Assembly: GCA_024680055.1 (NCBI GenBank)
Contig: JAILCP010000097.1
Location: 1 to 64,000 of the forward strand
Length of the DNA stretch: 64,000 nt
Source: Lachnospiraceae bacterium
Lineage (GTDB): Bacteria > Bacillota > Clostridia > Lachnospirales > Lachnospiraceae
Direction: 5' to 3'
Both the position numbers and the translations under genes were made by a program. Each line of letters opens with the position of its first letter. Position 1 is the stretch's first letter. The notes beneath the pieces are model-generated. The model was not told the DNA's origin. It did not search any database and worked only from the letters and a program-made list of their open reading frames with translations. Shown here piece after piece: positions 1-8,987 of the stretch.

Positions 1-98
1 TTATCCACTGCAATGAGGCAATCAAACCCTTGCTTTTCCAGCTCATTTTCCACAAATTCTCTGTCCAGATGTCCGCCGGTAATAATCCCTACTCTCAT
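1..98 (-). CDS. thiN: Thiamine pyrophosphokinase, N-terminal fragment (cut by window edge)
   Basis: Only the first 32 codons are present. They start at an ATG directly after the rpe stop codon and read MRVGIITGGHLDREF and onward to a CLIAVD segment. A short hydrophobic strand, a GG turn and a strand ending in AVD is how thiamine pyrophosphokinases begin (transfer of pyrophosphate from ATP to thiamine). The order rsgA-rpe-thiN is common in Firmicutes and supports the call. Translation is probably coupled to rpe because no spacer separates stop and start. Only the N-terminus can be judged, so the function rests partly on context. Confidence 0.7.
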   Translation of the reverse strand, partial: MRVGIITGGHLDREFVENELEKQGFDCLIAVD

Positions 99-752
99 TT
101 ATTTTAACTTCTCCAAAAATCCTTTGACATTTGCCGCAGCATCCCCTTTGAACACTGCACTGCCGGCTACAAACACATTGGCTCCGGCCTCTTTGATTTC
201 TTCCACGTTGTTTAAGTTCACTCCGCCATCTACTTCAATATCCACGTTAAGATTTCGCTCATTTACCATGGCTCTTAATTTGCGTACCTTGTCGGTGCAG
301 TACGGAATGTATTTCTGTCCGCCAAATCCCGGATTCACTGTCATAATCAACACCATATCCACCTGTGGTAAAATCCATTCTATGGTGGATAAGTCTGTGG
401 CCGGATTCAATGCCACACCGGCCTTGCAACCGGCATCTTTAATATGCTGAATGGTTCTGTCCAAATGTTTGCAGGCCTCCACATGAACCACAATAATGTC
501 TGCTCCGCATTTTGCAAACTCATCCACATAGCGATCCGGTTCTTCTATCATTAAATGAACATCAAACACCCTTTTGGTAACCGGACGAATGCTTTTGATT
601 ACCGGCATTCCAAAGGAAATACTCGGTACAAATGTCCCATCCATAACATCAATATGCACGTACTGCGCTCCTGCTTCGTCAATACATTTTACTTCTTCTG
701 CTAATTTTCCAAAATCACATGCAAGCAGTGATGGTGATAAATAATAGTTCAT
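99..752 (-). CDS. rpe: Ribulose-phosphate 3-epimerase
   Basis: This 217-residue protein interconverts D-ribulose 5-phosphate and D-xylulose 5-phosphate in the pentose phosphate pathway, in the cytoplasm. It is a standard-length TIM barrel. Visible signatures are LSPSLLACDF at the N-terminus, HIDVMDGTFVP (metal ligand His and catalytic Asp), DVHLMIEEP, MTVNPGFGGQ (phosphate loop) and IEVDGGV (second catalytic Asp). The gene sits 10 bases after rsgA and abuts thiN, at the end of the long operon that starts upstream of murE. Nothing is missing or unusual. Confidence 0.97.
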   Translation of the reverse strand: MNYYLSPSLLACDFGKLAEEVKCIDEAGAQYVHIDVMDGTFVPSISFGMPVIKSIRPVTKRVFDVHLMIEEPDRYVDEFAKCGADIIVVHVEACKHLDRTIQHIKDAGCKAGVALNPATDLSTIEWILPQVDMVLIMTVNPGFGGQKYIPYCTDKVRKLRAMVNERNLNVDIEVDGGVNLNNVEEIKEAGANVFVAGSAVFKGDAAANVKGFLEKLK

Positions 753-762
753 TCTTTTCTCC

Positions 763-1641
763 TTAATAACGTTTTACATTTTTTAATTCTTCAAACAACA
801 ATTTATAGTTTTCATAACGGGTAGAAGAAAGCAATTCTTCCTCCACCGCCTTTTTTACCCCGCAATCCGGTTCACTCAAATGATTGCAGCCAAGGAATCG
901 GCACTCCCCGCTGTACTTTGCAAACTCTTCATAATAGTCCTTCAGCTCCTCTTTTTGAAGCTCATTGATATATAAGGTGGAAAAACCCGGGGTGTCCATA
1001 ATATAAGTCCCCTTTTTGATTGGAATCAGCTGGGAATGTCGGGTGGTGTGTTTTCCACGTTCTATTTTGGTGGAAATACTTCCGGTTTCCATTTCAATGT
1101 TTTCCTGCATCAAGTTGATTAATGAGGATTTTCCAACGCCGGAAGGCCCTGCCACCGTGGAAGTTTTGTTCTCAAGACACTGCTCCAACTGTTCTATGCC
1201 ATCCCCTGTTTTTGCACTGACAAAATGGATGGGATAACCGCTGTCCTTATAAATGCGAAACAGTTCCTCTCTTTCCTCATGAGTCAACAAATCGCACTTG
1301 TTAAAACAAATCACCACCGGTGTATGTTCCATCTGCATACGTATCAAAAACCGGTCCAATAAATTGAAATTTGGATCCGGTTTCTTTGCAGCAAAAATCA
1401 CCAGTGCCTGATCCACATTGGAAACCGCCGGTCGCAATAGCTGATTTTTACGGGGCAGTAAAACACTGATGTTCGCTATTTTTTCCTCTTCATTGAGAAT
1501 GTCAATTTCCACATTATCTCCCACAAGAGGTTTCGTATTCAGTTTACGAAAGATACCTTTCGCTTTACACTCATAGATACCGGATCCTGCCACGTGAACG
1601 TAGTAGAATCCGGCAATTCCTTTCACAATTTTTCCTTGCAT
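763..1641 (-). CDS. rsgA: Ribosome small subunit-dependent GTPase A
   Basis: This 292-residue circularly permuted GTPase acts in late maturation of the 30S ribosomal subunit. The order of motifs is the permuted one: an N-terminal OB fold, then NKCD (G4) near residue 115, SAKTGDG (G5), GPSGVGKSSL (G1, P loop) near residue 168, TTRHSQLI (G2) and DTPGF (G3). The C-terminal zinc site is visible as the cysteines and histidine of CRFLGCNHLSEPDC. The gene follows prkC by three bases. RsgA of Bacillus is a known phosphorylation target of PrkC, which fits the shared operon (knowledge of the family, not shown here). Confidence 0.97.
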   Translation of the reverse strand: MQGKIVKGIAGFYYVHVAGSGIYECKAKGIFRKLNTKPLVGDNVEIDILNEEEKIANISVLLPRKNQLLRPAVSNVDQALVIFAAKKPDPNFNLLDRFLIRMQMEHTPVVICFNKCDLLTHEEREELFRIYKDSGYPIHFVSAKTGDGIEQLEQCLENKTSTVAGPSGVGKSSLINLMQENIEMETGSISTKIERGKHTTRHSQLIPIKKGTYIMDTPGFSTLYINELQKEELKDYYEEFAKYSGECRFLGCNHLSEPDCGVKKAVEEELLSSTRYENYKLLFEELKNVKRY

Positions 1642-1644
1642 ATA

Positions 1645-3690
1645 TTAATCTTTCTTAAATGTAAGATTTCTGGATTCAGACTCGGTAAAGGTGTCTGATG
1701 AATCATCTTCATTTTCGTAGGTCCATACAATCTTCATGGTTCCTGAAGAAGCACTTAAATCACTTAGAGAAATACTCTTAGGGAAGGAAGATGTCTCTGT
1801 ACTGTACACGGTCTTTCCTCCGCAGGTGATCTTAATTGTGGCAGATGCTACCACGTAAAGAGAATCACCCTTCTCCACATCTCCTGCTTCATTCACGGTT
1901 CCTGAATAGCTGTAGCTGGAACTCTTTTGTCCAAGGCTGACAACAATGGTTACCGTTGCGCCGGATTCTGCTGTTTTACTTGGAGACTGGCTGATAACCT
2001 TTCCTTCGGCCACAGAATCACTGTACTCTGTCTTGGTTTTTACGGTAAAACCGGCTGCCACCAATGCACTCTTGGCTGCGGACTCTGTTTTACCAACCAC
2101 ATTTGGTACATCCACCGCTTCTTCGCCGCGGCTGACCGTAACGGTAATGGTATCTCCGGAATGTACCGTTGTTCCCGCTGCCGGTGAAGTGGAAATAACA
2201 CTTCCTGTTTTTACGGAAGAATCATAGTCATAGGAAATGGATACCACCAAATTGTATGGGTCACTCTGCAGTGTGGTGGTAGCTTCACTTTCTGTTTTCT
2301 TACTTACATCCGGAAGGGCAAAACCTTCAGAACCTGCACATACCACAACGTTAATTGTGGAATTTTTCTTCACCATTTCTCCTGCGGATACGCTTTGGGA
2401 AATGATTTGTCCATCTTCGTATTGCTCAGATTCTTCTGTCTTTTCAAGCTGAATTCCAAGACCCAGTTCGTTTAACATTTTCTGAGCTTCTTCAAAGGTC
2501 TTTCCTCTGATATCAATCATCTCTACCTGATCGGAATCTTCTTCGGTGGCCTCTGAATCAGATTTCTTTGAGGAACCGAAATGGAACCAGTCAAATACGG
2601 TACCAAGGATTAAAATCACCACAACAACCATAAAAATTGCTGCAACAATTCCCATAATGGTAACCGCTTTTTCCATTTTTGGATTCAGAATCGGTTTATC
2701 TTCACCATCTTCTTCCTCGTCCATCAACTCATCGGAGGAATCTTCGTCTTCCTCCTCTTCATTTTCTTGATTATTCTTAATTCCCTGCTGAATCTGTTCT
2801 ACTTCTTTTGCCGAGATCACTCTGGTACTTTCGGTTAAAGGATTGGCATCAAGTACAACAAAATCCTCATCCGGAGTAATTAATGCCTTCTTCAAATCTG
2901 CAACCAACTCATCCACAGATGCATAACGGCGATCCGGGCTTTTCTGGGTACATTTTAAAATAATCTTTTCAAGACTGATCGGTAAATCCTGTGTATAGGC
3001 ACTTGGTGTTACCATCTCTTCCTGAAGGTGCTGTAATGCCACAGATACGGCGCTGTCACCGTTAAAAGGTACACGTCCTGTGACCATTTCATACATTACA
3101 ATACCAAGGGAATAGATATCACTTTTGGCGTCCACGTATCCGTTTCTTGCCTGCTCCGGTGATGTATAGTGCACTGAACCCATCACATCGGAATTAATGG
3201 TGTTGCTGGAGGCTGCCCTTGCAATACCAAAATCCGTAACCTTCACCTTTCCCTCTGTGGAAATAATAATATTCTGAGGCTTAATGTCTCTGTGAATTAT
3301 ATTCTTGTTATGGGCTGCACGAATACCGTTACAAGTTTGAATTGCAATACTGATGGCTTCCTTATATCCCAGCTTTTCCTTCTTTTCGATATAAGTTTTT
3401 AAAGTAATACCTTCAATATATTCCATTACAATGTAATGCATCTTATTCTCGCTGCCTACATCATAGATATTTACAATATTCGGATTTTCCAGTCCGGCTG
3501 CCGCCTGGGCTTCTGTTCTGAACTTTGTAAGGAAGTTGACATCTTCGCTGAACTCCGGTTTCAAAACCTTTACTGCCACATGTCTGCTAAGAAGATTGTC
3601 TGTTGCCTTGTACACATCAGACATGCCTCCTGTACCGATTTTCTCTATAATTTCATATCTATCGCCAATATTCATTCCTTCTGTTAACAT
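1645..3690 (-). CDS. prkC: Membrane Ser/Thr protein kinase with PASTA repeats
   Basis: This 681-residue eukaryotic-like kinase senses muropeptides or lipid II outside the cell and phosphorylates proteins inside. The kinase domain covers about residues 12-275: glycine loop IGTGGMSDVY, catalytic HRDIKPQN near residue 131, DFG, and SPEQA in the activation segment. An acidic, serine-rich linker (about 300-335) leads to one membrane helix (about 343-365). Three extracellular PASTA repeats follow, beginning near 393 (MIDIRGKTFEEAQ), 460 (FALPDVSKKTESEA) and 530 (VDVPNVVGKTESAA), then an extra beta-rich C-terminal domain of about 85 residues. A GAGGTG ribosome site precedes the ATG. It lies just downstream of its partner phosphatase. 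Confidence 0.95.
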   Translation of the reverse strand: MLTEGMNIGDRYEIIEKIGTGGMSDVYKATDNLLSRHVAVKVLKPEFSEDVNFLTKFRTEAQAAAGLENPNIVNIYDVGSENKMHYIVMEYIEGITLKTYIEKKEKLGYKEAISIAIQTCNGIRAAHNKNIIHRDIKPQNIIISTEGKVKVTDFGIARAASSNTINSDVMGSVHYTSPEQARNGYVDAKSDIYSLGIVMYEMVTGRVPFNGDSAVSVALQHLQEEMVTPSAYTQDLPISLEKIILKCTQKSPDRRYASVDELVADLKKALITPDEDFVVLDANPLTESTRVISAKEVEQIQQGIKNNQENEEEEDEDSSDELMDEEEDGEDKPILNPKMEKAVTIMGIVAAIFMVVVVILILGTVFDWFHFGSSKKSDSEATEEDSDQVEMIDIRGKTFEEAQKMLNELGLGIQLEKTEESEQYEDGQIISQSVSAGEMVKKNSTINVVVCAGSEGFALPDVSKKTESEATTTLQSDPYNLVVSISYDYDSSVKTGSVISTSPAAGTTVHSGDTITVTVSRGEEAVDVPNVVGKTESAAKSALVAAGFTVKTKTEYSDSVAEGKVISQSPSKTAESGATVTIVVSLGQKSSSYSYSGTVNEAGDVEKGDSLYVVASATIKITCGGKTVYSTETSSFPKSISLSDLSASSGTMKIVWTYENEDDSSDTFTESESRNLTFKKD

Positions 3691-3702
3691 CTTTTCACCT
3701 CA

Positions 3703-4422
3703 TTAGGGTTCTATCACTACAACCGTAATGTTATCCTTTCCGCCATTCTTATTAGCCTCATCAATCAGCCGTTCGGTAATTTCAATAACATCTCTTCCAC
3801 TGTTGACAACAACACGGATTTGACTGTCATCCACCATATTGGTTAATCCATCCGAGCATAATACTATGATGCTTTCTTCCGAAAGCAATACGTCAAAAAA
3901 GTCCACTTTCAATGACTCGCTGACTCCAATGGCTCGTGTGATTACATTCTTTCTTTCGTGATTTCTGGCATTGTCCGGATCAAGCTCTCCCATACGAACC
4001 ATTTCCTCTACCAAAGAGTGGTCGATGGTAATTTGCTTCATCTCTTTCGGGGTTACAATGTAAAGTCTACTGTCCCCTACATTGGCAACGTAAAGGTGTT
4101 CACCGATAATTGTGGCGGCAACAATGGTTGTTCCCATACCTTCCATGCCCTGTAACTTTGCCTGCTCCATCACTTCAGAATTTGCTGTCTGTATTGCCTG
4201 ATCCAAAATTTCCTTTGGATCTTCTTCTTTGATTTCTTTAATACTGTCTATCACCGTCTGCAACGCTGTATGAGATGCACATTTTCCACCAACGTGTCCT
4301 CCCATACCGTCTGCAACTACAAATAGGTTCGGAAGATTTCCTACCGGCATTTCTGAGGTATAAAAACAATCCTGATTTTCATTTCGAGCCAACCCTATGT
4401 CAGTTAATGCATGTGTTTTCAT
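3703..4422 (-). CDS. prpC: PP2C-type serine/threonine protein phosphatase
   Basis: This 239-residue cytoplasmic phosphatase reverses phosphorylation by PrkC. The metal-binding signatures of the PPM family are intact: the N-terminal IGLARNENQD, ADGMGGHVGG, NVGDSRLYI, ITRAIG, LCSDGLTNM and the final GGKDNITVVV. It lies between rlmN (7-base gap) and prkC (12-base gap), the usual gene order in Firmicutes. The ribosome site GGGGGAAG sits just before the ATG. Length is normal for stand-alone bacterial PP2C enzymes. Confidence 0.96.
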   Translation of the reverse strand: MKTHALTDIGLARNENQDCFYTSEMPVGNLPNLFVVADGMGGHVGGKCASHTALQTVIDSIKEIKEEDPKEILDQAIQTANSEVMEQAKLQGMEGMGTTIVAATIIGEHLYVANVGDSRLYIVTPKEMKQITIDHSLVEEMVRMGELDPDNARNHERKNVITRAIGVSESLKVDFFDVLLSEESIIVLCSDGLTNMVDDSQIRVVVNSGRDVIEITERLIDEANKNGGKDNITVVVIEP

Positions 4423-4429
4423 CTTCCCC

Positions 4430-5458
4430 CTACCTTTCCATATATTTCTTTCTCAACTGGCCGCAGGCACCGTCAATGTCCCTGCCCATTTCTCTTCTAA
4501 TAGTAACATTTATTCCGTTATTTTCAAGTTTATTTTGAAACTTGAGAATATTCTCACGATTAGGTTGTTTAAAGTTTCTCTCCTTAATCGGGTTCACCGG
4601 AATCAGGTTTACATGGCAATTCATATGTCCAATCAAATCTGCCAAACGCTGTGCATCTTCTTCATGATCGTTGACTCCGGCCACCAGACTGTACTCAAAA
4701 GATACGCGTCTTCCCGTTACGTCAAAATAATGTCTGCAGGCGTCAAGCACCTGGTGAATCTCATAGGTTTTTGCGATTGGCATCAGCTCTTCTCTTTCTT
4801 TTTGAGAAGATGCATGAAGTGATAAAGCCAATGTAATCTGTAATTTTTCTTCTGCCAAATCCATCATTTTTGGCACAATACCGCAAGTAGATACGGTAAT
4901 ATTTCTCTGACTTATATGCAATCCGTTTTCATCGGTGAGAAGACGGATAAATTTTATCAAATTGTCATAGTTGTCCATAGGTTCTCCCGTTCCCATAACA
5001 ACCACATTACTTACACGCTCACCGGTGTGCTTTTGTATCTGATAAATCTGTTCCAGCATTTCTCCCGGCAGCAAATTGCGAAGCCAGCCATCCAGAGTGG
5101 AAGCACAAAAACGACATCCCATTTTACATCCCACCTGAGATGAAATGCATACCGAGTTGCCGTGCTTATATTTCATTAAAACGCTTTCCACCACCTGGTG
5201 ATCGTATAATTCAAATAAATACTTTCTTGTACCGTCAATTTTTGATTCCTGATATTCCAAAATTTTAGGAACCTGAAAGGTATATCCGTTATTTATCAGC
5301 TTTTCTTTTAATTTTTTCGGAACATTTGACATATCATCAAAATCAGAGGCGCACTTTTTATGAATCCATTCATATAACTGCTTACCGCGAAATTTCGGTT
5401 CCTCCAACTGTAAAATCAGCTGCTCCATCTCTTTTGTATCAACGGATGCTAAATCCAT
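4430..5458 (-). CDS. rlmN: 23S rRNA (adenine-2503-C2) methyltransferase / tRNA A37 methyltransferase
   Basis: This 342-residue radical SAM enzyme methylates C2 of A2503 in 23S rRNA and A37 of some tRNAs. The iron-sulfur CX3CX2C cluster is visible in GCKMGCRFCAST near residue 110. The GTGEPMDNYD motif binds SAM. The two further catalytic cysteines are expected near STCGIVP and in the C-terminal GACGQL, both present. The gene follows rsmB by five bases, so both rRNA methyltransferases are made together. Confidence 0.97.
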   Translation of the reverse strand: MDLASVDTKEMEQLILQLEEPKFRGKQLYEWIHKKCASDFDDMSNVPKKLKEKLINNGYTFQVPKILEYQESKIDGTRKYLFELYDHQVVESVLMKYKHGNSVCISSQVGCKMGCRFCASTLDGWLRNLLPGEMLEQIYQIQKHTGERVSNVVVMGTGEPMDNYDNLIKFIRLLTDENGLHISQRNITVSTCGIVPKMMDLAEEKLQITLALSLHASSQKEREELMPIAKTYEIHQVLDACRHYFDVTGRRVSFEYSLVAGVNDHEEDAQRLADLIGHMNCHVNLIPVNPIKERNFKQPNRENILKFQNKLENNGINVTIRREMGRDIDGACGQLRKKYMER

Positions 5459-5463
5459 ACCTT

Positions 5464-6813
5464 TTACTTATCTCCCTTCTGAAACAAGGCATAATAAAAT
5501 CCATCTTCCACAGCATCTTTTGGATATCTTTGTTTTGATTGTACCAAAGAAAACTCCGGATGCTTTTTTAGAAAGGACTCCACATGGTCCTGATTTTCAT
5601 AGTGATTTATGGTACAGGTGGAATACAATAGTCTTCCACCCTTTTTTACATAGTTACATACCACATCCAAAATCTCCTCCTGCAATTTTGCAAGTTCTAT
5701 AACCGAATCCATGGATGTGTGAAATTTAATGTCCGGCTTTTTAGAGAGAACGCCAAGTCCTGAGCAAGGCAGATCCGCAATCACAAAATCCGCGCTTTCC
5801 ACCTTATCATCAAGAAGTTCTCTTGCATCATGGCAATCTGCCACAATGTTGGTAATGCCGTGTCTCATGCAGTTCTCTTCAATCAGCGCCACCTTATAAG
5901 GGGTGACATCGTAGGAATAGATGACTCCGGGCTTGTTCCCTGAATCTTTTAAAAACTCCTCCGACTGTTCTGCCAGCTTCATTAAACTTGCTGCATGAAT
6001 ACTTTTTCCACCGGGAGCGGCACACACGTCCATGCCCACCTCTCCTGCTTTTGGTTTTATTAAATAACCCACTTCTATAGAAGAAACATCCTGCACATAA
6101 AAAAGTCCAAGGTTAAATTCTTCTATGGAAGCAAGGCTGTCATAATTTCGAATATACAAAACATCCTCATACTCCGGATGTCTTGTCACTTCTATATTCT
6201 GTTTCTTTAGACGTTCCACCAGGTCAAATGGTTTCACTTTGTCCATTTCAACTCGAATGGAAGTTGGACCTTCACTTAAAAAGGCCATTCCCATCTCCTC
6301 AATTACATCCTCCTCCATGGACTCTCTCCACAAAGTTGTAATCCAAGGTAAAATGGAATACTTCTTTTCCATATAATTTACGAAATCACTTTTGTCAGGA
6401 TAACAAATGCGATCTTTGTTTCTGGATATATTACGAAGAACACCGTTAACGAAGGCCTTTAAATTTTTAAAGCCCCGTTTGCCGGCCAGTTTCACCGCCT
6501 CATTGCAGGCTGCACTGTCAGGGACGCTGTCCATATACAACATCTGATACAATGCGCTTCGTAAAATGCAGCGAATCACCGGCTTCATTTTATTGACTTT
6601 CACTGTGGAAAACCGGTTTAAAATGCCATCCAATTCCGGCATTCTTTCCAAGGTTCCATGGCATACTCTTGAGATAAAACTGCGATCCCTTTTATCCAGG
6701 TAGGCATATTTTGTTAAAACATCATTTAATACCACATGGCAAAATTGGTTATCTCTGGTAACTGCCAAAAGTACATCTAAAATGATTTCTCTGGTATTCA
6801 CACCGTTAGTCAC
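5464..6813 (-). CDS. rsmB: 16S rRNA (cytosine-967-C5) methyltransferase
   Basis: This protein of about 449 residues joins an N-terminal NusB-like RNA-binding domain (about 1-140) to a C-terminal Rossmann methyltransferase. Visible motifs are DVCAAPGGKSIH (SAM binding), ADLPCSGLGVLSKKPD (first catalytic Cys) and LLYSTCTINHYENQ (nucleophilic Cys in STC). I place the start at a GTG at 6813, because GGAGGAAG lies about six bases upstream; a longer frame from a TTG at 6828 would place the start inside that ribosome site. The start overlaps the end of the yugP-like gene by eight bases, which suggests translational coupling. Confidence 0.94.
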   Translation of the reverse strand: MTNGVNTREIILDVLLAVTRDNQFCHVVLNDVLTKYAYLDKRDRSFISRVCHGTLERMPELDGILNRFSTVKVNKMKPVIRCILRSALYQMLYMDSVPDSAACNEAVKLAGKRGFKNLKAFVNGVLRNISRNKDRICYPDKSDFVNYMEKKYSILPWITTLWRESMEEDVIEEMGMAFLSEGPTSIRVEMDKVKPFDLVERLKKQNIEVTRHPEYEDVLYIRNYDSLASIEEFNLGLFYVQDVSSIEVGYLIKPKAGEVGMDVCAAPGGKSIHAASLMKLAEQSEEFLKDSGNKPGVIYSYDVTPYKVALIEENCMRHGITNIVADCHDARELLDDKVESADFVIADLPCSGLGVLSKKPDIKFHTSMDSVIELAKLQEEILDVVCNYVKKGGRLLYSTCTINHYENQDHVESFLKKHPEFSLVQSKQRYPKDAVEDGFYYALFQKGDK

Positions 6814-7531
6814 GTCGTCTTCCTCCAAAAATCATAATTAATCGAAGTAACTGTAAAATACTTGCTGCCGCACTTGCCACATAAGTCAAAGCCGCTGCGG
6901 TCAATACTTTTCTTGTATAATGACTTTCTTCCTCAGATAAAATACCTGTGGAAACAATCATTTTCATAGCTCTGCTTGAAGCGTTAAATTCCACCGGTAA
7001 AGTAACCAGCTGAAATAACACTGCAAAACAAAAGAATAAAATTCCTGCCTGAATCAGCATATATCCAAGCTGCGCTTTTGCAGACATTCCACCAAGCACT
7101 GCTCCAAGAATAATCAACGGAATTCCTGCCTGAGAACCAAAATTAGCCACCGGTACCAATGCAGAACGAATGGCTAATGGGGCATAATGTCTTGCATGCT
7201 GAATGGCATGTCCACATTCATGACAGGCAACTCCCACCGCTGCCACTGAGGTAGAATTATAAACGGACTGTGATAAATTCACTGTTTTATTTCTCGGGTC
7301 ATAATGATCGGTTAAATTTCCTGCCACCGGTACAATCTGCACGTCACGAATTCCTGCGTTTAAAAGCATACGCTCCGCTGCCATAGCTCCGGTCATCCCC
7401 GAATGGCTTCGCACATTCTGATATTTGTTAAAAGTAGTTTTTACCTTTGCCTGTGCCGCAAGACATAACAAAGCTCCTATAATTACTAAAATATAAGTGG
7501 GGTCCATGTACATTCCGTAATATCCCATCAT
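6806..7531 (-). CDS. YugP-type membrane zinc metallopeptidase
   Basis: This 241-residue membrane protein belongs to the neutral zinc metallopeptidase family of Bacillus YugP. The zinc motif HECGH (within VACHECGHAIQHA) is near residue 108, after a first membrane helix at about 8-25. Further hydrophobic segments occur near residues 120-170 and 210-235. Upstream of HECGH, the LTDHYDPRNKTVNLS segment is typical of the family. The start is set at an ATG at 7531, because TGGAGGTG lies eight bases before it; a GTG at 7540 would fall inside that ribosome site. The substrate is unknown. Confidence 0.88.
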   Translation of the reverse strand: MMGYYGMYMDPTYILVIIGALLCLAAQAKVKTTFNKYQNVRSHSGMTGAMAAERMLLNAGIRDVQIVPVAGNLTDHYDPRNKTVNLSQSVYNSTSVAAVGVACHECGHAIQHARHYAPLAIRSALVPVANFGSQAGIPLIILGAVLGGMSAKAQLGYMLIQAGILFFCFAVLFQLVTLPVEFNASSRAMKMIVSTGILSEEESHYTRKVLTAAALTYVASAAASILQLLRLIMIFGGRRRD

Positions 7532-7552
7532 TGAAAACACCTCCAGTTTTGT

Positions 7553-8494
7553 TTAAAGAACGATTCCTGTCTCTACCTGATATCCTCGTAAAAAATCTTC
7601 ACAACTCATTCTTCTTTTACCTTCCAACTGAACTTCATCAAAACGTAAAATTCCTTGGCCGGTGTTTACATAAATGTTATGCTTATCAACTTTTATAATT
7701 TCCCCTGCTTCCGGATCCGCCTTGGTCTCTCCATCCACTTCATCCAAAATGGTACATTTCCAAACCTTTAAAGTCTTTCCCTTCAGCTTACAATAGGCAC
7801 TTGGCCATGGGCTCATGCCTCGTACATGTCGTTCCAGTTCCACCGCACTGCGATTGAAATTCATTTTTCCCATTTCCTTGGAAATCATTCGGGTCTTGGT
7901 GGCCTCACTATGATTCTGTGGAGTATAGGTGGCCGTACCCTTTTCAATGGCATCAATGGTCTCCATTAAGGTGGTTGCGCCAAGTCCCATCAAATGATCA
8001 AACAGGCTTCCCGCCGTTTCCTCCGGAGTCAATGTATACTCTTTTTTCATAATAATGTCACCGGTATCAAGGCCTTCATCCATTCGCATGGTGGTCACTC
8101 CGGTTACCTCTTCCCCGTCGAGAACTGCCCATTGAATCGGTGCAGCACCACGGTATTTAGGAAGCAATGACCCATGCACATTGATACATCCGTAGGCTGG
8201 AAGGTCCAGAATCTCTTTGGATAAAATCTGTCCAAAAGCCACAACCACAATTAAATCCGGTTGATATGATTTTAAAACTTCCACGCTCTGTGCATCTTTG
8301 ACCTTTTTAGGCTGAAATACTTCAATGCCGTGTTCCAGCGCCACTTCTTTTACCGGTGAATAGGTAACCTTGTTTCCTCGTCCTCGTTGACGATCCGGCT
8401 GGGTTACTGCAAGTACCACTTCGTGGTTGCTTTTTAATAATGCTTCAAAGGAACCCACGGCAAAATCCGGTGTTCCCATAAATATAATTCTCAT
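7553..8494 (-). CDS. fmt: Methionyl-tRNA formyltransferase
   Basis: This 313-residue enzyme formylates the initiator Met-tRNA using 10-formyltetrahydrofolate. The N-terminal catalytic domain shows MRIIFMGTPDFAV, the HGSLLPKYRGAAPIQWA segment carrying the catalytic Asn-His pair region, and DEGLDTGDII. The C-terminal OB fold covers about residues 205-313. It follows def by three bases; Fmt adds and Def removes the formyl group, so the pairing is functional and very common. Confidence 0.97.
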   Translation of the reverse strand: MRIIFMGTPDFAVGSFEALLKSNHEVVLAVTQPDRQRGRGNKVTYSPVKEVALEHGIEVFQPKKVKDAQSVEVLKSYQPDLIVVVAFGQILSKEILDLPAYGCINVHGSLLPKYRGAAPIQWAVLDGEEVTGVTTMRMDEGLDTGDIIMKKEYTLTPEETAGSLFDHLMGLGATTLMETIDAIEKGTATYTPQNHSEATKTRMISKEMGKMNFNRSAVELERHVRGMSPWPSAYCKLKGKTLKVWKCTILDEVDGETKADPEAGEIIKVDKHNIYVNTGQGILRFDEVQLEGKRRMSCEDFLRGYQVETGIVL

Positions 8495-8497
8495 GTC

Positions 8498-8977
8498 CTA
8501 TTCCTCTTCCATCTCATCGTAAGTCACATCATGAATGGTATCTCCGGCCAGTTCCACATACATATGTCCGTCCAGATGATCCAATTCATGGCAGATGCAT
8601 CGTGCAAGAAGTTCCTCTCCTTCCACAATCACCTCGTTCATATCCAAATCGTAGTATTTTGCCTTCACATAGTTGGGTCTTGTAACAATACCTGCTTTTC
8701 CCGGATAGCTAAGACATCCTTCTTCTCCGGTCTGCTCTCCGGAAGTTTCCAAAATGGTAGGATTGATCATAACAATTGGGCCTTCTCCCACATCGATTAC
8801 CACCATTCGTTTCAGAATACCAACCTGAGGTGCTGCAAGGCCCACTCCCTGAAACTCATACATGGTTTCAATCATGTCATCAGCCAATGTTCTGATACGG
8901 TCAGTAACCTCCTTGATTGGTTTACATCCTTTTTTTAAAATATCGTCTCCTAAATAACGAATCTGTCTAAGTGCCAT
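8498..8977 (-). CDS. def: Peptide deformylase
   Basis: This 159-residue metalloenzyme removes the N-formyl group from new proteins. All three motifs are present: GVGLAAPQVG (motif 1), EEGCLSYPG with the Cys metal ligand (motif 2), and CHELDHLDG as the HEXXH motif (motif 3). The open frame extends up to 9037, but I set the start at the ATG at 8977 because AAGGAGG lies at 8983-8989 and the family begins with a sequence like MALRQIRYLGD. The ribosome site overlaps the end of priA. Confidence 0.96.
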   Translation of the reverse strand: MALRQIRYLGDDILKKGCKPIKEVTDRIRTLADDMIETMYEFQGVGLAAPQVGILKRMVVIDVGEGPIVMINPTILETSGEQTGEEGCLSYPGKAGIVTRPNYVKAKYYDLDMNEVIVEGEELLARCICHELDHLDGHMYVELAGDTIHDVTYDEMEEE

Positions 8978-8987
8978 TCCATCCTCC